Positions 1 through 8,150 of a stretch of DNA of 64,000 bases are shown piece after piece. Under the pieces are notes generated by a model. It was not told the origin of the DNA. It ran no database searches and worked only from the letters and a program-made list of their open reading frames with translations. The position numbers and the translations under genes were made by a program. Each line of letters opens with the position of its first letter. Position 1 is the stretch's first letter. The stretch comes from Pontibacter anaerobius (GTDB taxonomy: Bacteria; Bacteroidota; Bacteroidia; Cytophagales; Hymenobacteraceae): contig NZ_JAPFQO010000012.1 of assembly GCF_026241195.1 (NCBI RefSeq), positions 62,001 through 126,000 of the forward strand, read 5' to 3'.

Positions 1-1991
1 TAAGAGCCGGTAGGCAGGATCAACACATCAAACTCCTGAAGCGGCACCTGGCTAAAGTAGGAGGTATTTAGTACGGTAACCGGATAATTGATTTGCTGCT
101 CAAAGTAATGCCATACTTCTCCGAAACCGTAAGGTGAAACGCCTTCGCCTGACAATAGAGCCACTTTTGGCATTTTCAGGTAGCGCACGTTGCCGGAGCC
201 AAAGTCAGCGCCGCTGCTCACAAAGCCGGTGTTGGTGGCACCAAGCTGCACCCCGTGCTTTTGCGCCAGATCACGCACCACTGTATCAAACTTATCGCCC
301 AACCGCTCATTTCCGGTGCGCGTAATAATCAGCGTACCTGCATCATAGGTAGTGCCATTTATTTCAAACGGACGCTCCGCCATGCGTACTTTCACGTTCT
401 GCTGCATCAGCTGCGTGGCAAATTTCAGGTCCTGCACACTTTTCCAGCTGGCCAGGTAGGCGTATGGTTTTTCGATGCTGATGGCGGCAGCCTCAGCGGT
501 AGCCGGCTTTGTTTTGCTCATGTCCACTTTTCCCTTCACGGCATAGGCCTGTACCCCGTAGGCATAAGGCAGTGCCCAGGAGGTAATGTCGTAAGTCAGG
601 GAATCTTCCAGGGTAGATTTTGGCTCGAACAGCACTTTCACCAGCACAGACTTCGGCTGGTACATGCTGATCACCACATCCTGCGGCGCCAGGTCCAAGC
701 GTTCGGTTTTGCCGTTGCTGTAGTTATAGCCTCTCAAAGATCCTTTTTTACCCGCATAGCCAAACTGTATCCCCTGCTGCGTCAGATAATCGGTCAGCAT
801 GTTCAGGTTGCCGGCCCCGTTCTCCCCGCTCTTTATCACAAAGGATTTATACTCGCCCTCCGGATCGCGGAGGCTGTTGTCGTAGTACTTGCGGAACTCC
901 TGCTTCAGTTGGTCAGCCTTTTCGGAAGTGGCTTTAATGGTTGCCTCACTGGCCGCCACATGGTGTGCAATGCGGTCAGCCAGGGTCAGGGTATCACCGT
1001 CCGATTTCTTGTAAGCCAACCCTGCACGGCCCGAGCCGCCCTGCTCATAGGTCATGCCGATGGCACCGTTGTAAGTCGGCCAGGTATCACCGTAGCTCGG
1101 GTAAAACAAGTCGAAGCTTTCGCGGGTAAAGTATAACCAGTTGTTCTTGTCGAAGTACTGGCGGTTATACTCACCGATGGTATTCTGGAACTGGCGCTGC
1201 CATGGGGTGATACTTTCGTGGAACGGTTTGGCCGCCGGCGAGAAATAGTAAGGCGACTCCGCGCCCATCTCATGGAAATCGGCGTGCACCTGCGGCAGCC
1301 AGTTATTGTACACTTTAAGGCGCTGCTTCGACTCCACCTGCGTTTGCCAGGCCCAGTCGCGGTTCAGGTCGAAGTAATAATGGTTTGGTCTGCCGCCCGG
1401 CCATGGCTCCCAGTGCTCCCAGGCATAAGGCGAGGCATTGCCGCCCCGGTTAGATGCCTGCTTGTACCACTGCACGTAGCGCTCGCGGCCGTCCGGGTTC
1501 ACTACAGGGTCAAGTATAACTACAGTATTCTGCAGCCACTGCTTGCTTTGTGCATTCTGTGGGTTCACCAGGTCGTACAGCACCTGCATCACCGACTCCG
1601 AGCTTACCGACTCGTTGCCGTGCACGTTGTAACTGAGCCATACGATGGCCGGCTGCTCGCCCTGCACCGTCCCCTGCTGCAGGTTAGCCTGGCGCAAGTT
1701 GTTCTCCCGGATCTGCTCCAGGCGCGGCAGGTTCTCATCGGAGGCTACATAAACCAGCACCAGCGGGCGCCCCTCGTAGGTGCGGCCATACTCCTCCACT
1801 TTTAAACGGGAGGGAGCCTGTGCGGCCAGGTGGTTCACATAATCCAGGATGCGGTTTTGGGTGGTGAACTGCTCGCCCAGTTCATAGCCAAGGAATTGCG
1901 CCGGCGACTGCAGTTGCTGCTGCGCCACGGCAGCCTGCACACTCAGTAACACCAGCCATAAAGCGGCAATACGCTTTAGCTTTTTTATCAT
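1..1991 (-). CDS. M14 family zinc carboxypeptidase, exported (3' end cut by window edge)
   Basis: Reading from the ATG at 1991 gives about 663 residues without a stop before the window ends, so the C-terminus is missing. The first ~23 residues form a signal peptide (MIKKLKR, hydrophobic core, then AVAQ). The M14 metallopeptidase signature is visible: NVHGNES (zinc His and Glu) around residue 125, a DLNRDW stretch, the third zinc ligand in HADFHEMG, and a late YEQGG with the probable catalytic Glu. This family cleaves C-terminal residues of peptides; large Bacteroidota members are periplasmic or outer-membrane associated. The part after ~residue 400 is a second domain I do not recognise, as in other long M14 proteins of this phylum. 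It stands alone; the upstream region belongs to an oppositely transcribed unit. The family call is firm, the substrate unknown. Confidence 0.9.
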   Translation of the reverse strand, partial: MIKKLKRIAALWLVLLSVQAAVAQQQLQSPAQFLGYELGEQFTTQNRILDYVNHLAAQAPSRLKVEEYGRTYEGRPLVLVYVASDENLPRLEQIRENNLRQANLQQGTVQGEQPAIVWLSYNVHGNESVSSESVMQVLYDLVNPQNAQSKQWLQNTVVILDPVVNPDGRERYVQWYKQASNRGGNASPYAWEHWEPWPGGRPNHYYFDLNRDWAWQTQVESKQRLKVYNNWLPQVHADFHEMGAESPYYFSPAAKPFHESITPWQRQFQNTIGEYNRQYFDKNNWLYFTRESFDLFYPSYGDTWPTYNGAIGMTYEQGGSGRAGLAYKKSDGDTLTLADRIAHHVAASEATIKATSEKADQLKQEFRKYYDNSLRDPEGEYKSFVIKSGENGAGNLNMLTDYLTQQGIQFGYAGKKGSLRGYNYSNGKTERLDLAPQDVVISMYQPKSVLVKVLFEPKSTLEDSLTYDITSWALPYAYGVQAYAVKGKVDMSKTKPATAEAAAISIEKPYAYLASWKSVQDLKFATQLMQQNVKVRMAERPFEINGTTYDAGTLIITRTGNERLGDKFDTVVRDLAQKHGVQLGATNTGFVSSGADFGSGNVRYLKMPKVALLSGEGVSPYGFGEVWHYFEQQINYPVTVLNTSYFSQVPLQEFDVLILPTGS

Positions 1992-2161
1992 GATGTTTTT
2001 TGTGGGTAAAATTTTGATGGAGTTTCTAATTCAATACAATCTGCGCAAAAACAGCGAATATGGCAAATTTGTCTTTAATTCGGTAAGCTGGCCATACCTG
2101 GCACAGCAGCATAACACTTTAAGAAAATCTGTAAAGATGTTTAAACAGATGTAAATTTCCT

Positions 2162-2169
2162 TACCTTTG
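2162..2169 (+). promoter_or_regulatory. Candidate -7 box (TACCTTTG)
   Basis: TACCTTTG matches the Bacteroidota -7 consensus TAnnTTTG exactly. No open reading frame of note starts in the next 250 bases, but a strong terminator ends that stretch, so this promoter may drive a non-coding RNA. I see no clear -33 TTTG at the ideal distance. Confidence 0.45.
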
Positions 2170-2175
2170 TACCCG

Positions 2176-2397
2176 AATCCCGTTTTGGGTTTCTTAACGC
2201 CCTCCCTCCTACTGAAAACAAAGCGCTGCTGCCAGAGCTATACCTGCAGCAAGCCCGGACAGTAAGAAATCCTTACATCTTCAACCTGAAAAAGTATGGT
2301 TTGACAAAAGATGTTGGTACAGGGGGCGAATTTGAATAGAAACTAAACTAACTAAACTACACTCAGACCCGGTGCATTGCACCGGGTTTTGTTTTTT
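2176..2397 (+). ncRNA. Candidate structured small RNA (6S-like size and closure, unproven)
   Basis: A stretch of about 220 bases runs from just after a -7 box (2162-2169) to a strong intrinsic terminator (2367-2397) and holds no convincing reading frame. CGCCCTC near 2199 can pair with GGGGGCG near 2323 (seven pairs, one G-U), closing a long internal region of about 120 bases. That size and a long closed hairpin would fit 6S RNA, but I cannot identify the conserved 6S bubble by eye. It could also be the leader of the membrane-protein gene at 2441, although the terminator would then cut transcription before the gene (an attenuator). Sequence supports a transcription unit; the RNA family is a guess. 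Confidence 0.35.
2367..2397 (+). terminator. Intrinsic terminator
   Basis: Ten-base arms ACCCGGTGCA and TGCACCGGGT sit one base apart and are followed by TTTGTTTTTT. It ends the candidate small RNA and lies 44 bases before the next gene. Confidence 0.85.
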
Positions 2398-2440
2398 GCG
2401 GCTGTTTATACTTTCAAGGCTTTACACGTATTAATCAGGT

Positions 2441-3139
2441 ATGCATTACGTGTTAGGTAAATTATCAGCTTTTATACTTTGGGCGCTGGTTTCGGTGGCT
2501 GGCGTGGCGGCGCTCTTTCTGGCAGCGGCATTTATACTTGGCAGTATTACGGTAAACAGTGGGTATGCACAGGTGCAGCCGCAGGAGGAGCACATCGAGA
2601 TCTACGTCACTTCCAACGGGGTGCATACCGATATCATCGTACCGGTCTCCTCCCCTTACATAGATTGGCGCGAGAAGCTGCCGGCGCACCAATTCGGCAA
2701 CGTAGACAGCACCTACCGCTACATAGGCTTTGGCTGGGGCGACCGCAAGTTCTACATGGAAACACCCGAATGGACGGATCTTACCCCCAAAGTAGCCATT
2801 ACAGCCGCCCTCTGGCCCACCCGAACCGCCATGCACGTAGAGTACATCCGAAACAAGCTGGTGCCTACCAGGCGGCAACGCCCTTTACGCATCTCTCCGG
2901 AGCAGTACCGCCAGCTCATTTCTTACATCGATAATTCTTTTGTGCAGCAGGAAAATGGCCGTTACCTGCACATCAGCAACTCAGGCTACGCTGGACAGGA
3001 TACTTTTTATGAGGCGAACAGGAAGTTTTATATCCTGAAGAACTGCAACAATTGGGTAAACCAGGGGCTGAAAAGTATGGGCGTAAAAACGGCAGTGTGG
3101 GCACCGTTACCGGTCTCTATTATGCGGCACCTGCGCTGA
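2441..3139 (+). CDS. DUF2459 / TIGR02117-type exported protein
   Basis: The 232-residue protein starts with a membrane segment (residues ~8-35) that anchors it or acts as an uncleaved signal. The body carries features I associate with the DUF2459 (TIGR02117) family: SNGVHTDIIVPV, YIGFGWGDRKFY, and late NCNNWVNQGL with a Cys-Asn pair and KTAVW. The conserved Cys, His and Asn suggest a NlpC/P60-like thiol fold, but no activity is established for the family. ATG at 2441 gives the complete N-terminal membrane segment. It is a single gene that converges on the pirin operon. Family call fairly sure, function unknown. Confidence 0.75.
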   Translation: MHYVLGKLSAFILWALVSVAGVAALFLAAAFILGSITVNSGYAQVQPQEEHIEIYVTSNGVHTDIIVPVSSPYIDWREKLPAHQFGNVDSTYRYIGFGWGDRKFYMETPEWTDLTPKVAITAALWPTRTAMHVEYIRNKLVPTRRQRPLRISPEQYRQLISYIDNSFVQQENGRYLHISNSGYAGQDTFYEANRKFYILKNCNNWVNQGLKSMGVKTAVWAPLPVSIMRHLR

Positions 3140-3168
3140 AAAAGAAAAACCCCGGCATGTGCCAGGGC
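3140..3168 (-). terminator. Terminator of the pirin/nitroreductase operon
   Basis: On the minus strand a short hairpin (CCCTGGCA with TGCCGGGG, two-base loop) is followed by a T-rich tail TTTTTCTTTTT. It lies just past the pirin stop and may also slow convergent transcription from the gene ending at 3139. Confidence 0.65.
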
Positions 3169-3195
3169 TCCTACTTAAATCACTAAACACTATAC

Positions 3196-3909
3196 TTATT
3201 TCATGGGGATCTCCATCAGTAGCAGTTCGGCATCGCCGGAGGCGCTGATTTTCACAATATCCGCCTCACTAATACCCATGCCGTCGCGCTTACCGAGTTT
3301 CTCACCGTCAATCTCCACTTCTCCTTCTATCACAAAGGCGTAGAGACCGTTGCCTGCCTTGTGCAGTTGATACTCCTCCGAGAAACCGTTTTTCAGCGTA
3401 CCCAGCGTAAACCAGGCATCCTGGTTTATCCAAAGGGCTTCGCCATCCTTTTCAGGAGAAACCACGGTCTGCAGCCTGTTTTGCCTGTCTTCCGGCTTAA
3501 AGGTTTTCTGACCGTAGCGCGGATTTATGTCCCGCTCTTTAGGGAACACCCAGATCTGCAAAAAGTTCACAGAATCTGTTTTAGATCCGTTATACTCCGA
3601 ATGCGTCAGGCCGCTACCCGCCGACATGATCTGTACTTCGTTTGTCCGGATCACCTCCTGGGTGCCGGTGCTGTCGCGGTGCGCCAGCGAGCCCTTCAGC
3701 GGAATCGAGATGATCTCCATGTTGTCGTGGGGGTGCGTGCCGAAGCCCATGCCCGGTGCCACCACGTCATCGTTCAGCACGCGCAGCAGCCCGAAGCCCA
3801 TACGCTCAGGATTATAGTATTGCGCAAAACTGAAGGTATGGTGCGAGTCGAGCCAGCCATGGTTGGCGTGGCCTCGTGTATTTGCTTTATGAATTACTTT
3901 CTTGCTCAT
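3196..3909 (-). CDS. Pirin family protein
   Basis: From the ATG at 3909 the protein has 237 residues. The open frame extends 11 codons further, but that start would lie inside the intergenic gap and the MSKKVIHKANTRGHANHGW start matches the usual pirin N-terminus. The cupin metal site is visible: GTHPHDNMEI (H59, H61) and THSEY (H103, E105). Bacterial pirins of this type (YhhW/YhaK-like) are bicupins; some have quercetinase activity, others are redox or stress proteins. The gene follows the nitroreductase by 17 bases and almost certainly shares its transcript, which points to a role in redox or electrophile response. The true substrate is not visible. Confidence 0.9.
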   Translation of the reverse strand: MSKKVIHKANTRGHANHGWLDSHHTFSFAQYYNPERMGFGLLRVLNDDVVAPGMGFGTHPHDNMEIISIPLKGSLAHRDSTGTQEVIRTNEVQIMSAGSGLTHSEYNGSKTDSVNFLQIWVFPKERDINPRYGQKTFKPEDRQNRLQTVVSPEKDGEALWINQDAWFTLGTLKNGFSEEYQLHKAGNGLYAFVIEGEVEIDGEKLGKRDGMGISEADIVKISASGDAELLLMEIPMK

Positions 3910-3926
3910 AGTTTTATACTTTGAAA

Positions 3927-4511
3927 TTACTTTTGCTCCCACTGTCCTTTAAACACTAGCTCACGTAGCGGCTTGCGCTTGCGGGGCGCCAGTTCGCGGG
4001 CTTTCAGCGGCTCTGGCAACGACTCCGGGTCGCCTGCATAACCGACAGCGCCCATAGCAACGGCTTCAAACCCATCTGGTATTCCCAGCTCCTGCTTTGC
4101 CATGGCGGCATCAAAACCACCCATTAGGTGTACATGCAGCCCTAGCTCGGTTGCCTGCAGCAGCAGGTTTCCGGTGGCCAGCCCAACATCGTGCCAGGCA
4201 TGCTTGTTTGGGCTTCCGTTAAAATCATACTTTGTTTTGGCGATGGAGACAAAAAGCGCCCCTGCGTTCTTCGCCCAGTTGTTGCCCTCTACCAACAGGC
4301 TTCCTAATTTCTCAAAAACCTCCTTATCCTCTTTGGTGGCATAGATAAAGCGCCACGGCTGCTCGTTCATGGCAGAAGGCGCCCAGCGGGCCGCTTCAAA
4401 CAGCGCCTCCAGCTGCTCCTCACTTACAGGATCGTTAGTGAAAGCGCGCGGGCTCCAGCGGTTCTCTATTAACGTATGGGTGGCTATGCTATTCTCTGTT
4501 ACAGTTGTCAT
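3927..4511 (-). CDS. Nitroreductase family protein (FMN-dependent)
   Basis: The 194-residue protein has the classical layout: ENRWSPRAF with the FMN-binding Arg near residue 20, ARWAPSAMNEQPWRF (residues ~42-56), a middle DVGLATGNLLLQA helix, and GAVGYAGDPESLP near the end. Such enzymes bind FMN as homodimers and reduce nitro compounds, quinones or flavins with NAD(P)H; Malonic-semialdehyde-type (RutE/HadB) members have the same short length. It is the first gene of a two-gene operon with pirin. Two TGTACA palindromes lie 53-80 bases upstream and could be an operator. Family certain, physiological substrate unknown. Confidence 0.92.
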   Translation of the reverse strand: MTTVTENSIATHTLIENRWSPRAFTNDPVSEEQLEALFEAARWAPSAMNEQPWRFIYATKEDKEVFEKLGSLLVEGNNWAKNAGALFVSIAKTKYDFNGSPNKHAWHDVGLATGNLLLQATELGLHVHLMGGFDAAMAKQELGIPDGFEAVAMGAVGYAGDPESLPEPLKARELAPRKRKPLRELVFKGQWEQK

Positions 4512-4563
4512 ATCTCGTATTTAAAGTATAAGCTGTTTGTGAATTATTTTGTTCAGCACAAAT

Positions 4564-4588
4564 TTAATGTACATACATATAATGTACA
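4564..4588. promoter_or_regulatory. Candidate operator: paired TGTACA palindromes
   Basis: TGTACA occurs at 4568-4573 and 4583-4588, in the context AATGTACAT and TAATGTACAA, 15 bases apart, about 55 bases before the nitroreductase start. The spacing is about one and a half helical turns. Redox-linked nitroreductase operons are often controlled by HxlR or MarR-type regulators, but no such gene is next to it here. Confidence 0.35.
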
Positions 4589-4754
4589 AACACCATAAAG
4601 ATTTAGTTCAGATCTTTCACTTTATTAACAAGCTATACCTGGCTCAGGTGCCAATTGGATAAGCTATACAAGTGTAACCTTGGGTTTCAAGTGTAATCAT
4701 GGCCTCTCCGGAACTCCTGGCTGAGGCAATACGATAGCTCTGTTTCTAATTTTG

Positions 4755-4762
4755 TATCTTTG
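4755..4762 (+). promoter_or_regulatory. thiL promoter -7 box (TATCTTTG)
   Basis: TATCTTTG matches TAnnTTTG and lies 25 bases before the thiL ATG, leaving a short leader. Confidence 0.65.
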
Positions 4763-4786
4763 CAAATCTAAATCAGATATAAAACC

Positions 4787-5812
4787 ATGAGTGAGTATAC
4801 CCCACTAAGCGAAGTAGGCGAGTTTGGCCTGATCCGGAAGATAAAAGAGAAAATAGAATTAAGCAATGAATCCACTATCAGAGGCATTGGCGATGATGCG
4901 GCCGTGCTGGAGCCAAAGGAAAAACAGGTGGTGGTAACCTCAGACATGCTGCTGGAGAGCGTGCATTTCGACCTGACCTTTTGCCCCCTGAAGCACCTGG
5001 GTTACAAAGCCGTAGCCGTGAACGTGTCGGATATTGCGGCCATGAACGCTAAACCTACGCAGATTACCGTAAATATTGCCGTGGGTGCACGCTTTACACT
5101 GGAGGCTGTGGAAGAGCTGTATGAAGGCATCCGCCTGGCCTGCGAGAACTACAAAGTGGACCTGGTGGGCGGCGATACGACTTCTTCCAGAGCGGGTCTG
5201 GTTATAAGTATAACGGCCATCGGCGAGGCTGCCCCGGAGCAGGTGGTGTACCGCGACGGTGCCAAGGTGAATGACCTGGTATGCGTTACCGGCGACCTGG
5301 GAGCTGCCTACATGGGCCTTCAGATTCTGGAGCGCGAGAAGCAGGCGTTTATGGCTAACCCGGACATGCAGCCGGAATTGGAAAGCAAGCAATACATTGT
5401 GGGCCGCCAGCTACGCCCAGAGGCCCGCATGGATGTGATCTACGACCTGAAGGAGCGCGGCATCAAGCCTACCTCCATGATCGATATTTCGGACGGGCTG
5501 GCCTCGGAGCTGTTTCATATCTGCAGCCAGTCTAAAGTAGGTGCCGTGGTGTACAAAGATAATCTGCCTGCCGACCCGCAGATGCTAGAGACCGCCGTGG
5601 AGTTCAACATCGACCCGCTGACCTGCATCATGAACGGCGGCGAGGACTACGAACTGCTTTTCACCGTTCCGCTATCTGCCTACGACGAGCTGAAAAACCA
5701 CCCAGACATCACCATCATCGGCAACATAACCGAAGCCAGCGAAGGCGTGAACCTGGCAACCAAGTCCGGGCAGGTGTTCCCGCTGAAGGCGCAGGGCTGG
5801 AGCCATTTTTAA
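4787..5812 (+). CDS. thiL: Thiamine-monophosphate kinase
   Basis: The 341-residue protein phosphorylates thiamine monophosphate to thiamine pyrophosphate with ATP, the last step of cofactor synthesis, in the cytoplasm. Family motifs are in place: GIGDDAAVL (33-41, Mg-ATP binding), TSDMLLESVHF (51-61), GGDTTSS near 131-137, the DISDGLASEL stretch and GGEDYELLF near 286. Length fits the AIR synthase-like ThiL family. ATG at 4787 is preceded by a -7 box at 4755-4762 and the gene is followed by its own terminator, so it is monocistronic. No other thiamine gene is in the window and I see no TPP riboswitch upstream. Confidence 0.96.
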   Translation: MSEYTPLSEVGEFGLIRKIKEKIELSNESTIRGIGDDAAVLEPKEKQVVVTSDMLLESVHFDLTFCPLKHLGYKAVAVNVSDIAAMNAKPTQITVNIAVGARFTLEAVEELYEGIRLACENYKVDLVGGDTTSSRAGLVISITAIGEAAPEQVVYRDGAKVNDLVCVTGDLGAAYMGLQILEREKQAFMANPDMQPELESKQYIVGRQLRPEARMDVIYDLKERGIKPTSMIDISDGLASELFHICSQSKVGAVVYKDNLPADPQMLETAVEFNIDPLTCIMNGGEDYELLFTVPLSAYDELKNHPDITIIGNITEASEGVNLATKSGQVFPLKAQGWSHF

Positions 5813-5837
5813 GACATTTATACTTTGACAAAAAAAT

Positions 5838-5870
5838 AAAGGCAGCTGTAGTGGCTGCCTTTCTGCGTTT
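5838..5870 (+). terminator. thiL terminator
   Basis: AAGGCAGC (5839-5846) pairs with GCTGCCTT (5854-5861), followed by a T-rich stretch. Confidence 0.75.
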
Positions 5871-5913
5871 AGTGTAAGTGAGCTTATTTTTGTCTGCCTC
5901 CTTCTTTGTTTTT

Positions 5914-5988
5914 GTCATCCTGAAAGGATCTTGTTGGCAAGGAGCTATAGCTTAACCTCTTTTCTTCCAAGATTCTTTACAGAATGAC
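5914..5988. repeat. 75-bp dispersed repeat with inverted ends, copy 1
   Basis: Starts GTCATCCTGAAAGG and ends with its rough reverse complement ACAGAATGAC. A second copy lies at 37864-37938, sharing the ends plus an internal GCTTAACCTC. The size, inverted ends and location between genes suggest a non-autonomous palindromic element (MITE or REP type). No coding capacity. Confidence 0.75.
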
Positions 5989-6073
5989 AGGAGCTTTCTG
6001 TTCAACATATTTTGAACCTATAATTCCAGGTACCAGAGAAGTAAAACCGGCTTGCAGAGGCTTATCAGATCTT

Positions 6074-6442
6074 CTAATCCTCCGGGTAAGGGATAAACAC
6101 AAAGTTCTGGAATTCGCCGTCCACCACAAACAGGCAGCAGTATTCATCCGGGTCTTTGTAGGCGGCTTTAAACTCCTCTATCTTGTCCTCCATCACCAGC
6201 TGGCGCTGCACGAAGTCCTCCAAATAGGAAGCATTGATGTGCCAGTCCAGTGCCACTTCTTCTTTAGCCAGGAACACCGAGCCCACCGGCACCTGCGTGC
6301 GGCTGAACACAAAGATCGGGTACTCCGATATCTTGCGCTTGCGCACCTGGTACGATGCCTCCTTCAGCGTCTCGGCCACCACCACAAAATCCTTTGAGAT
6401 AGTGCCCAGGTATTTACCATTCAGTTCCGGATCGTTTTCCAT
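6074..6442 (-). CDS. Conserved hypothetical protein, 122 aa
   Basis: A soluble, acidic protein without signal peptide or membrane segment. It begins MENDPELNGKYLGTISKDF and ends FVFIPYPED; the middle alternates charged helices (VRKRKISEYP, EDFVQRQLVMEDKIEEFK) and short strands (PIFVFSR, CCLFVVDGEF), which looks like a small alpha/beta fold. I do not recognise a family with known function. It lies between rlmD and the thiL region, in the same direction as rlmD but separated from it by a repeat, so it is probably transcribed with rlmD or from its own promoter. Codon use looks like that of the neighbours, so I believe it is real. Confidence 0.7.
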   Translation of the reverse strand: MENDPELNGKYLGTISKDFVVVAETLKEASYQVRKRKISEYPIFVFSRTQVPVGSVFLAKEEVALDWHINASYLEDFVQRQLVMEDKIEEFKAAYKDPDEYCCLFVVDGEFQNFVFIPYPED

Positions 6443-6446
6443 ATTT

Positions 6447-6534
6447 TTATTTGCGTTTCACGTAGCACGAATCAGGTAGCAAGACTTTCGTATACTTTTG
6501 TCATGATACTTGATACGTGCTACGCGATACGTTT
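6447..6534. repeat. Imperfect inverted repeat element, copy 1
   Basis: The left arm (GCGTTTCACGTAGCACGAATC) and the right arm (around GATACGTGCTACGCGATACG) are imperfect reverse complements. A related element with the same order of motifs (CACGAATCA.GTA.CAAGACTT) is at 8966-9070. Both sit exactly between genes, so they look like REP-type or MITE-type spacers. Confidence 0.6.
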
Positions 6535-6535
6535 T

Positions 6536-7948
6536 CTATTTAGCGGTTAACAATACTATATTCTCTACGTGGTGCGTCTGCGGAAACATGTCCACGGGCT
6601 GCACACGCGTTACGTCATACTTCTCTGAGAGCCACTCCACATCGCGGGCCTGCGTAGCCGGGTTGCAGCTCACGTACACAATGCGGTTCGGGTGCACCTG
6701 CAGCAGTTTCTGCACCACATCCTCGTGCATGCCGGCACGAGGCGGATCTGTGATCACTACATCCGGCCTTCCGTGGCGGGCAATCAGCTCATCCGACAGG
6801 ATATCCTTCATGTCGCCGGCGTAGAAGGTGGTGTTGGTAATGTTGTTGATCTGTGAGTTGATCTTGGCATCCTCGATGGCGCTCGGCACATACTCTATAC
6901 CAATGACCTCGCGGCACTGCTTGGCCACGAAGTTGGCGATGGTTCCGGCTCCGGTATAGAGGTCGTACACCAGCTCGTCTCCGGTCAGGTTGGCCAGCTC
7001 GCGGGTTTTCTTGTACAGTTCGTAGGCCTGGTCGGCGTTGGTCTGGTAGAAAGACTTCGGACCCACGCGGAACCTGACGCCCTCCATCTCCTCGTGGATG
7101 TACGGCAGGCCTTTGTAGCACACCACCTCCAGGTCGTGGAAAGTCTCGTTGCCTTTGGCGTTTACCACGTACTGCAGCGAGGTGATCTCCGGGAAAGTCG
7201 CGGCCAGGTGCTCCATCAGCGCCTGCATCTCCTCCGGCCTGTCCTCGTACACCTGCACGATCACCATCAGCTCGCCGGTGTTGGCGGTGCGGATGATCAG
7301 GTTTCGCATGTAGCCCTCCTGCTTCACAATGTCAAAAAACGGCAGGCTGTGCTCCTTGGCATACTTTCGTACTTCCAGCCGGATGGCGTTGGACGGATCC
7401 GGCTGCAGGTAGCAGTGCTTGATGTCGAGGATCTTATCGAAGCGGCCCGGGATGTGGAAGCCCAGCGCGTCGCGGTCGAACTCCTGCCCAGACTGTATCT
7501 GCTCCTTGGTGAGCCAGCTGGTGTTGGAGAAGGTATACTCCAGTTTGTTACGGTAGTAGCGCGTTTTCCCGGAGCCAAGTATAGGATCGAACTCCGGCAG
7601 CGGCACCTTACCGATGCGCTCCAGGTTATCTTTCACCTGCTTCTGCTTAAAGTATAGCTGCGTGTCGTAACCGATGTGCTGCCACTTACAGCCGCCGCAG
7701 GTTCCGAAATGCTCGCAAAACGGCTGCACCCGCAGCTCCGACAGCTCATGGAAATGCACAGGCTCGGCCTCCAGAAAGCTTTTCTTCTTACGCGTAATCC
7801 GCAGGTCCACCACGTCGCCGGGGGCTACGCCAGCCACAAATATCACCATGTTATCATGGCGCGCCAGGCATTTGCCCTCGGCCACCATGTCCTCGATCTT
7901 CACTCCCTCGAGTATCTCGAATTTCTTCTTCTTGCTCTTATTTCTCAC
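6536..7948 (-). CDS. rlmD: 23S rRNA (uracil-C5)-methyltransferase, RlmD type
   Basis: A 470-residue member of the TrmA/RumA family that methylates C5 of a uridine in 23S rRNA using SAM. An N-terminal TRAM domain (1-65) precedes a 4Fe-4S site with C78, C84, C87 and C179. The Rossmann part has DLYTGAGT (329-336, SAM loop), TDPPRAG (400-406), the nucleophile C428 in SCNPAT and PQTHHVE (456-462) with the general base Glu. The start codon at 7948 is GTG; two TAATTTTG boxes lie 8-23 bases upstream on the minus strand, which would give a very short leader. Some Bacteroidota members modify other sites, so the exact uridine is inferred. Confidence 0.93.
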   Translation of the reverse strand: MRNKSKKKKFEILEGVKIEDMVAEGKCLARHDNMVIFVAGVAPGDVVDLRITRKKKSFLEAEPVHFHELSELRVQPFCEHFGTCGGCKWQHIGYDTQLYFKQKQVKDNLERIGKVPLPEFDPILGSGKTRYYRNKLEYTFSNTSWLTKEQIQSGQEFDRDALGFHIPGRFDKILDIKHCYLQPDPSNAIRLEVRKYAKEHSLPFFDIVKQEGYMRNLIIRTANTGELMVIVQVYEDRPEEMQALMEHLAATFPEITSLQYVVNAKGNETFHDLEVVCYKGLPYIHEEMEGVRFRVGPKSFYQTNADQAYELYKKTRELANLTGDELVYDLYTGAGTIANFVAKQCREVIGIEYVPSAIEDAKINSQINNITNTTFYAGDMKDILSDELIARHGRPDVVITDPPRAGMHEDVVQKLLQVHPNRIVYVSCNPATQARDVEWLSEKYDVTRVQPVDMFPQTHHVENIVLLTAK

Positions 7949-7955
7949 AGTGCCG

Positions 7956-7971
7956 CAAAATTACAAAATTA
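7956..7971 (-). promoter_or_regulatory. Two overlapping -7-like boxes before rlmD
   Basis: TAATTTTG occurs twice on the minus strand (7963-7956 and 7971-7964), each matching TAnnTTTG. Transcription would begin within a few bases of the GTG start, suggesting a very short leader. Confidence 0.4.
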
Positions 7972-8112
7972 TAGGGAGATAGGGCGCAGGTTTCGTTACT
8001 TGGTTATTAGGTGATAGTTGTTGGTGTTTATTCAGATGGATGTAGAGCCGCAATATGTTCCGCCTCTCAGGCTTCCAAAACCAATTAGCAATTACCAATC
8101 AAAGATAAAAAG

Positions 8113-8120
8113 TATCTTTG
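8113..8120 (+). promoter_or_regulatory. -7 box of the SDR gene (TATCTTTG)
   Basis: Exact TAnnTTTG match 31 bases before the ATG at 8151. It overlaps the earlier in-frame TTG at 8118, which argues against that codon as the start. Confidence 0.6.
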
Positions 8121-8150
8121 CGGTTGATTTTAGTTCAAGAAAGTATAAAA

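Noticed and set aside
255..1136. 293-codon plus-strand frame
   Set aside because: It is the antisense of the M14 peptidase, whose signature motifs read on the minus strand.
4620..4750. Possible TPP riboswitch before thiL
   Set aside because: The conserved CTGAGA and THI-box words are not present and the leader is only about 25 bases.
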